A stretch of DNA of 64,000 nt from Marinobacterium lutimaris (GTDB lineage Bacteria; Pseudomonadota; Gammaproteobacteria; Pseudomonadales; Balneatricaceae), in contig NZ_FNVQ01000009.1 in NCBI RefSeq assembly GCF_900108065.1, positions 17,762 to 81,761 on the forward strand, read 5' to 3'. Made by a program: the position numbers and the translations under genes. Positions 19,629 to 28,074 of this stretch are shown in pieces; position 1 is the first letter of the stretch; every line of letters starts with the position of its first letter. The notes beneath the pieces are model-generated. The model worked only from the letters and a program-made list of their open reading frames with translations, was not told where the DNA came from and did no database searches.

Positions 19629-20174
19629 CTAGACTATGGCACCTTGCATAAAGAAGACCGCTTTAGCCGGCTGATCGGAACGATTACGCCAGGCGTGACT
19701 CGTGCCGTTTTGGATCACCACATCACCGGGGTGAAGGACCCGTGACTCGCCGCCCTCCAACTCCAACCAAAGCTCACCCTCCAGCAATACACCGTAGTCA
19801 ACGGTCGGCGTCTTATGCATACCGGGGCGTTCGGGATCGAAGCATTCCAGCAGACCGGGAAGCTCCTCAGCCATCTGCGCGAAGGCACGCTCTGGATTCC
19901 TAGGTTGAGCCATAACACTGTCTGGCGGCAAGCTCACCATCAGCATCGAAGTACCGCCCGTACCGGGGATAAGCGATCCCCTCGCGGCGGTCGGATCATC
20001 GGTCGCCGTCGTCGTGCTGGGATACTCAGTGCTCCATAGCTGAGCGAAACCATAACCCGGGATATCGGCAAAATCAGCGGCCCGGGGTGTATTGTCATCT
20101 GAAATGAAAACCGGTTGTCCACCAGCATCGTGGCCGGTCACGACTCTTCTTACCTGCATCTCACAATCCTTCAA
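19629..20174 (-). CDS. Cupin-domain protein
   Basis: A 181-residue protein with a C-terminal cupin: GVLLEGELWLELEG, VLHPGDVVIQNGTSHAWRN, then FFMQGAIV. The motif keeps GxxHxW at the second box, but the first box lacks the usual HxH pair (YGVLLEG), so metal binding is uncertain. This type often accompanies catabolic dehydrogenases. It ends the minus-strand AA_synth/ADH/cupin operon, 58 bases after the alcohol dehydrogenase. Confidence 0.75.
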   Translation of the reverse strand: MKDCEMQVRRVVTGHDAGGQPVFISDDNTPRAADFADIPGYGFAQLWSTEYPSTTTATDDPTAARGSLIPGTGGTSMLMVSLPPDSVMAQPRNPERAFAQMAEELPGLLECFDPERPGMHKTPTVDYGVLLEGELWLELEGGESRVLHPGDVVIQNGTSHAWRNRSDQPAKAVFFMQGAIV

Positions 20175-20232
20175 AACACAAACACTTCACTTGAGGGTGG
20201 CCACTGCCGAAGGCAGCGGCCACTAGACACTA

Positions 20233-21354
20233 TTACGGACAGATCACGAAGTTACCGAAACCGCCCGCGCGGTTTTCGATACCGTTGATCGCCTTGTTCA
20301 CATCCTCAAGCGGGAAGGTGTTGTGTTCGAAGAAAGAGAGATCAAGAACGCCGGACTCGACCATGTCCGCCATCTCCTGCCCCTGCCCAGTTGTAAACCA
20401 GGCGGAACCCATCAGTGTCTGCTCCTGGTCCATCATGCGGTGGATATCTACCGGCAACTGACCAGAGACCGCACCGATGTTCACCAGCGTGCCGGTACGT
20501 TTCAGGCTGCGCATAGCATCGAGCAGAGTCTCCTGAGGAGCTCCCGGTCCCAGCGCATCAATGACGATATCGACACCATCACCCTTTGTCACATCGTATG
20601 CCCAATCCTCGATACTGCCGCTACCAAGCTGATGGATCTCGATACGCCCAGCCGGTGCCGGTGCAAGATCCTTAACACGCTGGAACAACGCTTCGTTACG
20701 CGCAGTACCGATGATCTTACGGACGCCGATTGCAAGCGCACAAGCCAGGACACCGATACCCAGAGTTCCGCTGATACCGTTAATCAGCACAGTGCTGTTG
20801 GGACCCGCACCAGCCTTGCGCAGCGCGCGGTAACCGGTACCGACGTAGCCCAAACGCGCTGCTGTATTGAAGTCCATATTGTCCGGCAGTTTTACCAAGC
20901 TGTACTGAGGGGCCGGCATGTACTCGCAGAGACCGCCGTAGGGGTAATCCTCAAAGATACGAGCGCTGTTCTTGGTAAAACCAAAGTAGCCATTAAAGGT
21001 ATAAGAGGTACAACCAGTAGAGTTACCTGAACGGCAGGCACGGCATGAGCCGCAGTAACGTGCGGGGTTAACGTATACGCGATCACCAGGTTTGAAGTCA
21101 TACACCTGATCACCCACCGCCTCGATAACCCCTGTGGGGTCCAGCCCGAAGATCGCCGGTAACGGCGGCAACGGCATATGAGGGAACCAGCTCACCCAGT
21201 TGGTCAGAATATTATTCAGGTTGGGAACAATGCCACAGGCCTCGACCTTAACCAGCACTTCCGTCGGGCGAATCTGAGGAACCGGGATCTCCTCGATCAC
21301 CATCGGCTGACCACACTCATACATACGAGCAGCGCGCATCATTTTAGTCGACAT
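20233..21354 (-). CDS. Medium-chain alcohol dehydrogenase-like protein
   Basis: A 373-residue MDR-family dehydrogenase. The structural zinc site is complete (Cys101, 104, 107 and 115 in CGSCRACRSGNSTGC) and the nucleotide fold has GISGTLGIGVLACALAIG. The catalytic-zinc Cys is present at residue 40 (VEACG), but the usual GHE segment is FGLDPTG (residues 69-75), so the His and Glu are absent. It may be a dehydrogenase with altered metal use or a reductase-like enzyme. Substrate unknown; the neighbours suggest a ring-derived alcohol or aldehyde. Confidence 0.82.
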   Translation of the reverse strand: MSTKMMRAARMYECGQPMVIEEIPVPQIRPTEVLVKVEACGIVPNLNNILTNWVSWFPHMPLPPLPAIFGLDPTGVIEAVGDQVYDFKPGDRVYVNPARYCGSCRACRSGNSTGCTSYTFNGYFGFTKNSARIFEDYPYGGLCEYMPAPQYSLVKLPDNMDFNTAARLGYVGTGYRALRKAGAGPNSTVLINGISGTLGIGVLACALAIGVRKIIGTARNEALFQRVKDLAPAPAGRIEIHQLGSGSIEDWAYDVTKGDGVDIVIDALGPGAPQETLLDAMRSLKRTGTLVNIGAVSGQLPVDIHRMMDQEQTLMGSAWFTTGQGQEMADMVESGVLDLSFFEHNTFPLEDVNKAINGIENRAGGFGNFVICP

Positions 21355-21403
21355 AGCTTTCTCCTTTATTTTTCTTATAAAAACTGCAAGACCGTTTCTC
21401 TTA

Positions 21404-21413
21404 GGGGGGGGGG
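21404..21413 (+). repeat. Homopolymer run of ten G
   Basis: Ten consecutive G between the AA_synth stop and the alcohol dehydrogenase start, about 50 bases upstream of the latter. Such tracts can slip during replication and alter spacing between transcription or translation signals. They are also prone to sequencing error. Confidence 0.85.
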
Positions 21414-21459
21414 CGTGACCCTGCAGATCGCTGTGGTACTTCTTTTTATTGCAGCCCGA

Positions 21460-22041
21460 TCAACGCAGGCCGTCCTCACCTTTCACATCGTCCGCAGATA
21501 GCCCCCCCAGGCGCGCATGAATGCGACCACCGGTAGACATCGCCAAAGCGAACAGTATCTCATCACGACGGGGACCATCCCATACGGTCACTTCCGCGAC
21601 ACCGAAATGGCTACGTACATAAGCAGCTTGAATATGACCCAGCGGCACCATCAGTCGAGTTCCTGGACCTGAAATGGTCTTAGCAGAGGGAACTATCGCT
21701 TTCGGGTTACCCAAGGCTTCACGCATGGCCCAACCACCCGCTTCGTGCCAGATCGCACCATGCTCCAACTCACCATCTTCACCCACGATGGCAGCCTTGC
21801 CGTAGGCCTGAATCTTATCAGCACCACCGAGTGCAGCAAGCAAACGCTTGGAAAGCTCAGTACCCAATGAGCGAAGCTCGCCCATAAAAGGCATCAAATC
21901 ATCTACATACTGCCCCGCATAAGGGTTTGCGATAACAGCAGAGGCAACTGCGACCTTCAGCGGAGTGGACGCAACCGGCCCGCGTTCATGAAACACCTCT
22001 TCGACATCAAGCTTGTACTTGCGGACTTGTATCAACGACAT
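21460..22041 (-). CDS. AA_synth (PF06684, former DUF1185) family protein
   Basis: A 193-residue protein recognised by KVAVASAVIANPYAGQYVDD, the VGEDGELEHGAIWHEAGGWA segment and VPLGHIQAAYVRSHF. The family is labelled amino acid synthesis from structural data, but its reaction is not settled; members often sit in catabolic clusters for heterocycles and ring-cleavage products (my recollection). First gene of the minus operon, sharing a control region with the divergent FAH operon. GGAGGG precedes the ATG. Confidence 0.85.
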   Translation of the reverse strand: MSLIQVRKYKLDVEEVFHERGPVASTPLKVAVASAVIANPYAGQYVDDLMPFMGELRSLGTELSKRLLAALGGADKIQAYGKAAIVGEDGELEHGAIWHEAGGWAMREALGNPKAIVPSAKTISGPGTRLMVPLGHIQAAYVRSHFGVAEVTVWDGPRRDEILFALAMSTGGRIHARLGGLSADDVKGEDGLR

Positions 22042-22098
22042 GCTGACCCTCCATTCATTGCCTTATATTAAGTTTTGCACTCTAGGGCTTCCATAATA

Positions 22099-22143
22099 TG
22101 CACGTTTATAGCTATAGTGCAATAATATTACTTTGTGCACAAA
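22099..22143. promoter_or_regulatory. Operator region: TTTGTGCACAAA palindrome and TGCAC...GTGCA pair
   Basis: A perfect 12-bp palindrome lies at 22132-22143, and an inverted pair TGCAC (22099-22103) / GTGCA (22117-22121) brackets TATAGCTATA. Near-identical sites occur at 31223-31234 and 31389-31400 upstream of the second cargo operon, arguing for one shared regulator. The region sits between the divergent AA_synth and FAH genes, about 20 bases from the FAH start, so binding would probably repress. Confidence 0.6.
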
Positions 22144-22163
22144 AACAAAAAATGGAGTCAATT

Positions 22164-23018
22164 ATGAGATTTATCTCTTACACCAAAGACAACAAGCCTG
22201 GTTTTGGCGTTGTTACTGCGGATAATAAGGTTATTGAACTGGCCGGCAAGGTCGCTGGCGCGGATTGTCTGGCAACGCTCGTGGGCAGTGAAGAGCTGTT
22301 GGGCAGGGCTAAAGACTATGCAGCAACCGCCACTCCCAGCTGCGACTACGATGCTATCACCCTGGAGCCGGTCATTCCGCAGCCGAGCAAGATCATCTGT
22401 GTCGGTATCAACTATGTAGCTCACGCCGCCGAGGCTGGTCGCAAGGTGGGACAGTATCCGGTTATTTTCCAGCGTTTCGCCGACACACTGCAGGCAGCTG
22501 ACGCACCGATTATCCGTCCAGTGGTGTCTCCTGAATTCGACTTCGAAGCTGAGCTCGCAGTTGTTATCGGCAAAGGCGGTGGCCACATCGCTCCTGAAGA
22601 TGCCATGAAGCATGTAGCCGGCTACACCTGCTTCAACGATTCAAGTGTGCGTGACTGGCAGTTCCACACTCACCAGTACGGCATGGGTAAAACCTTCCGC
22701 AAAACCGGTGCGCTCGGCCCCTGGTTGGTAACTACAGACGAGATCGCGGATTACCGCGAGCTGGAGATCAAGGGCGTACTGAACGGTGAGCAGATGCAGG
22801 AGGGCAAGCTGTCCGAGCTGGCATTCGACATTCCGCACCTGATTTCATACGTATCCCAGGCCCTAGACTGGAATCCGGGAGACATCCTCGCCACCGGAAC
22901 CCCGAGTGGAATCGGCTTCAAACGCAATCCGCCGATTTTCCTCAAGCCTGGCGATGTGTTTGAGGTGGTTATCTCGCAGATCGGAACGCTCACCAACACC
23001 GTAGCCGACGAAGCCTGA
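22164..23018 (+). CDS. Fumarylacetoacetate hydrolase-family protein
   Basis: A 284-residue FAH-superfamily enzyme. The start at 22164 has GGAG seven bases upstream and gives the normal MRFISY opening; an upstream in-frame ATG at 22098 overlaps the operator and is not preferred. Metal-binding acidic residues lie in FDFEAELAVVIG and the family segments KIICVGINY, YTCFNDSSVRDWQ and ATGTPSGIG are present. Members hydrolyse, hydrate, dehydrate or decarboxylate 2-oxo acids; here probably a ring-cleavage product. Confidence 0.88.
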   Translation: MRFISYTKDNKPGFGVVTADNKVIELAGKVAGADCLATLVGSEELLGRAKDYAATATPSCDYDAITLEPVIPQPSKIICVGINYVAHAAEAGRKVGQYPVIFQRFADTLQAADAPIIRPVVSPEFDFEAELAVVIGKGGGHIAPEDAMKHVAGYTCFNDSSVRDWQFHTHQYGMGKTFRKTGALGPWLVTTDEIADYRELEIKGVLNGEQMQEGKLSELAFDIPHLISYVSQALDWNPGDILATGTPSGIGFKRNPPIFLKPGDVFEVVISQIGTLTNTVADEA

Positions 23019-23072
23019 TCGCCAGCCAAGTGCAATGTGATTAACAATCAAATAACAACAAGAGAGACAATC

Positions 23073-23630
23073 ATGAACACCTTGCCAAAACTGCACTTCA
23101 CCCACGCCGGTATCCACTGCGTTGACGTGGATATGATGGTCGAATTCTATACCAGCAAACTCGGCCTGGTCATCAGCGATCAGGGGGTAGCATCCACCGG
23201 CCACCGTCTGTTCTTCATGACCCTGGATCCAGAAATTCACCACCAGTTTGTGCTGTTTGACGGCAAACCGGAGGGGATGAATTTCAACCCCGTCAACCAG
23301 CTATCCTTTCTAGTGGATAGCCTTGGCGACCTGCGAAACTATTACCGCTTCGCCACGGAGAATGGCATCCAGAATATTGGCCAGGTTGACCACGGTAACG
23401 CTTGGTCGATCTACTTCAAGGACCCGGAAGGCAACCCCGTCGAAGTGTACGTGGACAGCCCCTTCTATACAGCTCAACCCTGCCGCGAACCGCTTGATCT
23501 GAGCACAACTGACGAAGAGATTCTCGCTCGCACAGAAGCAATGTGCCACAACCGCCCGGATTTCCAGACACGCGAAGAGTGGATTGAATCAACACGCCAG
23601 CTGATCGCCGACAAGCGCGCCCGCTTGTAA
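23073..23630 (+). CDS. VOC (glyoxalase/extradiol dioxygenase-like) family protein
   Basis: A 185-residue single-domain VOC protein: THAGIHCVDVDMMVEFYTSK, then HHQFVLFDG, then FKDPEGNPVEVYVDSPF. Candidate metal ligands are a His in the first strand, His in HHQF and Glu in PVEVY, as in type I extradiol dioxygenases, although length and single domain also allow an isomerase or hydrolase role. AGAGAGA precedes the ATG at 23073. Second gene of the FAH operon. Confidence 0.82.
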   Translation: MNTLPKLHFTHAGIHCVDVDMMVEFYTSKLGLVISDQGVASTGHRLFFMTLDPEIHHQFVLFDGKPEGMNFNPVNQLSFLVDSLGDLRNYYRFATENGIQNIGQVDHGNAWSIYFKDPEGNPVEVYVDSPFYTAQPCREPLDLSTTDEEILARTEAMCHNRPDFQTREEWIESTRQLIADKRARL

Positions 23631-23688
23631 CTCAAAGCGTCTCGGCCCTGCCATGCAGGCCGAGACTCTCACCGGGAAATAGAACACT

Positions 23689-25119
23689 ATGCATAAGAAC
23701 CTAATCGGCGGGCAATGGGTTGACGGCCGAGCCGAGCGCATCAACCTAAACCCCTCGGATACCAACGATCAGATCGGCGTGTATGCTCAGGCCTCGGCTG
23801 AGGATACGCTAGTCGCAATCGATGCCGCGGAAGCGGCGCAGCCTATCTGGGCATCACTGAGCCTACAGCAGCGTGCCGACGCTCTGGAGTTCATTGGTAC
23901 TGAGATTCTGTCTCGCCAGACAGAGCTGGGCACCCTGCTCGCGCGCGAAGAGGGCAAGATTCTACCCGAGGCTGTCGGAGAGGTAGTTCGCGCCGGACAG
24001 ATCTTTAAATTCTTTGCCGGAGAAATCCTTCGCCCCCAGGGGGAACATCTGGACTCCGTGCGCAGCGGCATCGAGGTCGATATTGTGCGCCAGCCGGTTG
24101 GCGTAATCGGCATCATTGCCCCATGGAACTTCCCGATCGCCATTCCCGCCTGGAAGATCGCACCGGCACTGGCCTATGGCAACGCCGTGGTGTTTAAGCC
24201 AGCCGACCTGGTACCCGGGTCAGCCTGGGCGCTGGCCGAGATCATCTCTCGCGCCGGTCTGCCGGACGGTACATTTAACCTGTTGATGGGCCGCGGCAGC
24301 GTTGTTGGCCAGTCTATGGTTGAATCTCCCAAGGTCAAGGCGATCAGCTTTACCGGTTCAGCCGACACCGGACGCCGGATACTGACCACTGCAGCTCCCC
24401 GTCTGGCGAAACTACAGATGGAGATGGGTGGCAGTAATCCACTGGTGATCCTCAACGACGCCGACCTCGATCTAGCAGTGGATGTGGCCGTTCAGGGCGC
24501 GTACTTCTCGACCGGACAGCGCTGTACCGCTTCTTCCCGCTTTATTATCGAAAAAGGGATCTACTCCCGGTTCACCGCGGCGGTGCAGGAAAAACTGCAA
24601 TCGCTGGTAGTTGGGCATGCCCTGGACCCACAGAGCACTATTGGCCCTGTCGCCGACAAGGCGCAGTTTGAGCTCAACTTGAGGGATATAAAAGCAACAC
24701 GAGCCGAGGGCGCTCGGCTGGCGTTTGGGGGCGAAGCGCTGACACGGGAAACACCGGGATACTTTATGAGCCCAGCTCTCTTCGTTGATGCGGAACCCGG
24801 TATGCGTATCGCTCAGGAGGAGTTTTTCGGCCCGATCGCCTGTGCGATACCCGCCGTCGACTACGAACACGCTCTGCAGCTGGCAAACGACTCCTCTTAC
24901 GGACTCTCAGCCGGCATCTGCACCAACTCGCTCAAGTACGCCACCGACTTCAAGCGCAAAGTGCAAAGCGGAATGGTGATGGTGAATACCCCCACCGCCG
25001 GCGTTGATTATCACGTGCCGTTCGGCGGCACCAAGGGGTCGAGTTATGGTTCACGCGAGCAGGGTCGCTATGCGGCCGAGTTCTACACCACAGTAAAGAC
25101 GGCTTACACCCGATACTGA
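23689..25119 (+). CDS. NAD(P)-dependent aldehyde dehydrogenase
   Basis: A 476-residue ALDH with all key residues: Asn147 (PWNF), Lys170, Glu245 (EMGGSNP) and catalytic Cys279 (GQRCTASSR). The VPFGGTKGSSYGSREQG ending is like 2-oxoglutarate-semialdehyde dehydrogenases, but glutarate semialdehyde would also suit the neighbouring glutaryl-CoA genes. It probably turns the semialdehyde product of the upstream enzymes into the acid entering central metabolism. Last gene of the FAH-VOC-ALDH operon. Confidence 0.9.
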   Translation: MHKNLIGGQWVDGRAERINLNPSDTNDQIGVYAQASAEDTLVAIDAAEAAQPIWASLSLQQRADALEFIGTEILSRQTELGTLLAREEGKILPEAVGEVVRAGQIFKFFAGEILRPQGEHLDSVRSGIEVDIVRQPVGVIGIIAPWNFPIAIPAWKIAPALAYGNAVVFKPADLVPGSAWALAEIISRAGLPDGTFNLLMGRGSVVGQSMVESPKVKAISFTGSADTGRRILTTAAPRLAKLQMEMGGSNPLVILNDADLDLAVDVAVQGAYFSTGQRCTASSRFIIEKGIYSRFTAAVQEKLQSLVVGHALDPQSTIGPVADKAQFELNLRDIKATRAEGARLAFGGEALTRETPGYFMSPALFVDAEPGMRIAQEEFFGPIACAIPAVDYEHALQLANDSSYGLSAGICTNSLKYATDFKRKVQSGMVMVNTPTAGVDYHVPFGGTKGSSYGSREQGRYAAEFYTTVKTAYTRY

Positions 25120-25169
25120 GCTTTCATCGAAGATCCAGATGCAGACAAATCGTCTGCATCGACGAAAGC
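25120..25169. terminator. Hairpin between convergent ALDH and LysR genes
   Basis: A nine-base perfect stem (GATGCAGAC at 25138-25146 with GTCTGCATC at 25152-25160, loop AAATC) sits inside an outer pair GCTTTC/GAAAGC (25120-25125, 25164-25169). There is no T-run, so it may protect the transcript end or act in both directions rather than be a classical intrinsic terminator. Confidence 0.55.
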
Positions 25170-25408
25170 CGTAACCCGGCTAACGCAGCTATAGCTGCTT
25201 GATAGACCACCCTGAGCCGGTCTTTCTGAGAGATATGCGGTAGTATCAAGCACGGCCCCCGCTCGTTCCCCCAGTTGAACCTGGGGCTTGCTTGCTGCTG
25301 TTCGTCAGTCCGAAACCTTGACCGCTTTCAGATACTATTGCACGCCGACTCGGTGTTTCGTTGCACCTGGTTCGCTTATCAGGCCCGGTTTATTCCCTCA
25401 CTGATCGT

Positions 25409-26344
25409 TCACTCACTGTTTTTTACCACCACACCCAATGGAGGGCGCTGCCGATGCTCAGCAGAAACTTCGGCCAGAATTTGCCTGATCCATTTATGCA
25501 GGCCAGAAAAATGTGTTCGCTCAGTCCAATACATATCGATGGCTATGGGCACCTCCAGCGGGAAAGGCTTGGTCACAAGTCCATCACCTAATACGTTCGC
25601 CAGCCGCCCTGGGATGGTAGCCACAAGGTCACTGCCTCGAATCATTTGACCCAGGTTGTCGTGGCTGGGGATAGAGAGATCCGGGGCAAGGTTGATACCT
25701 TGTAGACGCAGGACAGAATAGAACAAGGCCTCCCAGTGTCCGTTGTGGGTAACCGCAATATGCTTGGCGTTGCAAAATTGCTCCAAGCTCAGCGGCTGAT
25801 CTGCCAGATAATTATCAACATCCATCAAACAGATATATTGATCTGTAAATAGATTACGTCGATAAAAAACGTCCCCTATGATCGCCACTGGGCCGAGCAG
25901 GATATCGACCGTATTCTCCAAGAGCTGACGCTTGCCATCAACAGCCGCCTCATGCAGATCGATTTTGATATGGGGTGCTTCACGCCTAATACGCCGAACC
26001 GCTTCCGGGATCAGTGCTCGTCTTTCATGATAGTTACAACTGATAACAACCCTACCCTGCGCTTCCTTCGGCTCAAAATCCTTCTTTGATGCCAATCGAT
26101 CAAGGGTTGTCAGAATATCCCGCACCTCTTCAACGATTTCGTGGCAACGATCGGTAGGTTCAATCTTGTTTCCGGTACGCACAAACAGAGGGTCTTCGAA
26201 ACTGTCGCGCAGAATTTTCATGGTGTAGCTGGCGGTCGATTGATTGATCCCGATTAGATGGGCAGCTTCGGTAAACGAACCACGCTCATAAATCGTAACG
26301 AGAGTCCTGAACATATTTATATCGAGCTTCTCAAGCTTCTTCAT
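25409..26344 (-). CDS. LysR-family transcriptional regulator
   Basis: A 311-residue LTTR with an N-terminal helix-turn-helix (GSFTEAAHLIGINQSTASYT, then FEDPLFVRTGN) and a C-terminal effector-binding part. The ATG at 26344 (MKKLEKLDINMF) fits the family better than one at 26362. Divergent from the P450 operon with a 21-bp inverted repeat between them, so it probably activates the P450 genes in response to substrate. It has the usual LTTR length. Confidence 0.9.
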   Translation of the reverse strand: MKKLEKLDINMFRTLVTIYERGSFTEAAHLIGINQSTASYTMKILRDSFEDPLFVRTGNKIEPTDRCHEIVEEVRDILTTLDRLASKKDFEPKEAQGRVVISCNYHERRALIPEAVRRIRREAPHIKIDLHEAAVDGKRQLLENTVDILLGPVAIIGDVFYRRNLFTDQYICLMDVDNYLADQPLSLEQFCNAKHIAVTHNGHWEALFYSVLRLQGINLAPDLSIPSHDNLGQMIRGSDLVATIPGRLANVLGDGLVTKPFPLEVPIAIDMYWTERTHFSGLHKWIRQILAEVSAEHRQRPPLGVVVKNSE

Positions 26345-26370
26345 ACACGTACCAGCCAGCACATTTAATA

Positions 26371-26391
26371 TTTAGATGACCTGAATCTAAA
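26371..26391. promoter_or_regulatory. LysR-type inverted repeat TTTAGAT-N7-ATCTAAA
   Basis: Perfect seven-base arms at 26371-26377 and 26385-26391 with a seven-base spacer, in the divergent LysR/P450 gap, 27 bases before the LysR start and 74 before the P450 start. The dyad and position are those of a LysR recognition site. Confidence 0.7.
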
Positions 26392-26464
26392 CCATACCAT
26401 TGCTCAATACAGATTACCTCCCTAAAGTCTCATACAACAAAAATAAATAAATATGGAGCTGTAG

Positions 26465-27640
26465 ATGCCCAACATCCCCGTAATTGGCGATGTCACCATG
26501 TCTGACATTCTGGCCAACCCCTACCCCATTTATGCCCGTGCTCAACAGATGGGCCCTGTCGTTCGTGTAGAAGCCGCAAACCTGATGCTGGTAACACGGT
26601 TTGACGACATCATGGAAGTTGAGCGCGATCCCGTTACCTACTCTTCCGAAAACCCCCACTCTCTGGTGGTAAAAGTCTGCGGCCCCAACCTGATGCGTAA
26701 GGATGGTGAAGAGCATCAGGTAGAGCGTAAGGCGGTGGAACCCTCTTTGCGTCCCGGTACGGCAAAGCGCTGCTGGGCGCCCAAGCTGGAGGATATCGTC
26801 GATGAGATTATCGAGGCCTTCGAAAAAGATGGTGAAGCTGATCTGTTTGACGCTTATGCCAGCCCGATGGCAGCCCGTGCTCTGGTGGCTGTTCTGGGTC
26901 TGGGTGATGTAGATTGGCAGACGGTTGCCCGCTGGTCTCAGGCGATGATGGATGGCAACGGCAACTATGGCAACGATCCGGAAATCGCACGCCGTGCGAA
27001 ACAGGCGACCGATGAGATCGAACAAGCCATCGACGCCATGATCCCCTACCATCTGGAAAATCCAAACGAATCGGCTTTGTCGTCGCTGCTGCAGGCCGAC
27101 CAAAGTAAAAAGCAGATCTACGGTAATGTAAAAGTCTTTATCGGCGGAGGCCATAACGAGCCACGCGATGCGATCCTGACACTTGTCCTGGGCCTGCTGC
27201 AGAACCCGGATCAATTAGCCAAAGTCAAGGAAGACCCCAGCCTATGGGAAAAGGGCTTTGAAGAAGCCGTACGCTGGATTTCGCCGATCGGCATGTATCC
27301 GCGCCTGGTTACCCAAGATGTGGAGCTCTCCGGCGTTCAGCTTAAAAAAGGTGATCAGATTGGCCTGTGCATAGGCGCTGCCAACCATGACCCTACACAC
27401 TTCGACTCCCCTGAGAAGTTCGATATTTTCCGTCCAAAACAGCCCCATTTAGCGTTCGGCGCCGGTGCGCACTTCTGCGCCGGAACCTGGGTAGCACGTA
27501 TTTTAGTATCAAAACTGGCTGTCCCACGTTTATTCGAACGCCTTCCGAATCTTCGTTTGAAAGATCCTGAAGCGGTAAAAATCAGTGGTTGGGTTTTCCG
27601 GGGCCCTACCTCCTTGCCAGTCGTTTGGGACGCTAAGTAG
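26465..27640 (+). CDS. Cytochrome P450
   Basis: A 391-residue soluble bacterial P450. The heme loop is FGAGAHFCAG with Cys338, and the ExxR pair is Glu267/Arg270 (EEAVRW). The I-helix reads GGGHNEPRD (residues 227-235) instead of the common GxxxxT with acid-alcohol pair, so no Thr is at the usual oxygen-activation position. With ferredoxin and reductase directly downstream it forms a complete class I monooxygenase. Substrate unknown; the GFA protein two genes on would suit a demethylation releasing formaldehyde (inference). GGAG precedes the ATG. Confidence 0.94.
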   Translation: MPNIPVIGDVTMSDILANPYPIYARAQQMGPVVRVEAANLMLVTRFDDIMEVERDPVTYSSENPHSLVVKVCGPNLMRKDGEEHQVERKAVEPSLRPGTAKRCWAPKLEDIVDEIIEAFEKDGEADLFDAYASPMAARALVAVLGLGDVDWQTVARWSQAMMDGNGNYGNDPEIARRAKQATDEIEQAIDAMIPYHLENPNESALSSLLQADQSKKQIYGNVKVFIGGGHNEPRDAILTLVLGLLQNPDQLAKVKEDPSLWEKGFEEAVRWISPIGMYPRLVTQDVELSGVQLKKGDQIGLCIGAANHDPTHFDSPEKFDIFRPKQPHLAFGAGAHFCAGTWVARILVSKLAVPRLFERLPNLRLKDPEAVKISGWVFRGPTSLPVVWDAK

Positions 27641-27651
27641 TAGGTGCTGTC

Positions 27652-27969
27652 ATGACAATAATTACATTTGTACAACCTTCAGGTAGTAAAGCGACGGTCG
27701 AAGTGACCGAAGGCCTCTCGTTGATGGAAGCTGCGTTGCACAATGGCGTCGAAGGAATTCTGGCTGAATGCAACGGTGCGGCTGCGTGCGCTACCTGCCA
27801 TGTGGTGCTGCCGAAAGAGGTTTATGACCGGCTGGATGCACCGGAAGATCATGAAGAAGATATGCTGGATTTCACCACGGCTGACCGTCAACCCTGTAGT
27901 CGCCTAAGCTGCCAGGTCAGTATTTCTGAAGATATGAACGGCATGGTCGTACATATCCCGGGCGAATAA
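27652..27969 (+). CDS. [2Fe-2S] ferredoxin, adrenodoxin type
   Basis: A 105-residue ferredoxin with the C-x5-C-x2-C cluster (CNGAAACATC) and the distal Cys in CSRLSC, the pattern of P450-partner ferredoxins such as putidaredoxin. The DAPEDHEEDMLDF acidic helix is the likely docking surface. It starts 12 bases after the P450 stop, so the two are co-transcribed. Confidence 0.94.
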   Translation: MTIITFVQPSGSKATVEVTEGLSLMEAALHNGVEGILAECNGAAACATCHVVLPKEVYDRLDAPEDHEEDMLDFTTADRQPCSRLSCQVSISEDMNGMVVHIPGE

Positions 27970-28074
27970 CCGCTCCTTCTCTGGTGGCGGTTTGACACCT
28001 GTCTCCGCCGCCTCGTCTGTTAATTCGACACCCTGTTAAACGGGATAAATGCCGAACAGGATCGGAGATGAGAA

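Noticed and set aside
21404..21413. G-quadruplex at the ten-G run
   Set aside because: A single G-run without three partner runs nearby does not meet the usual quadruplex pattern.
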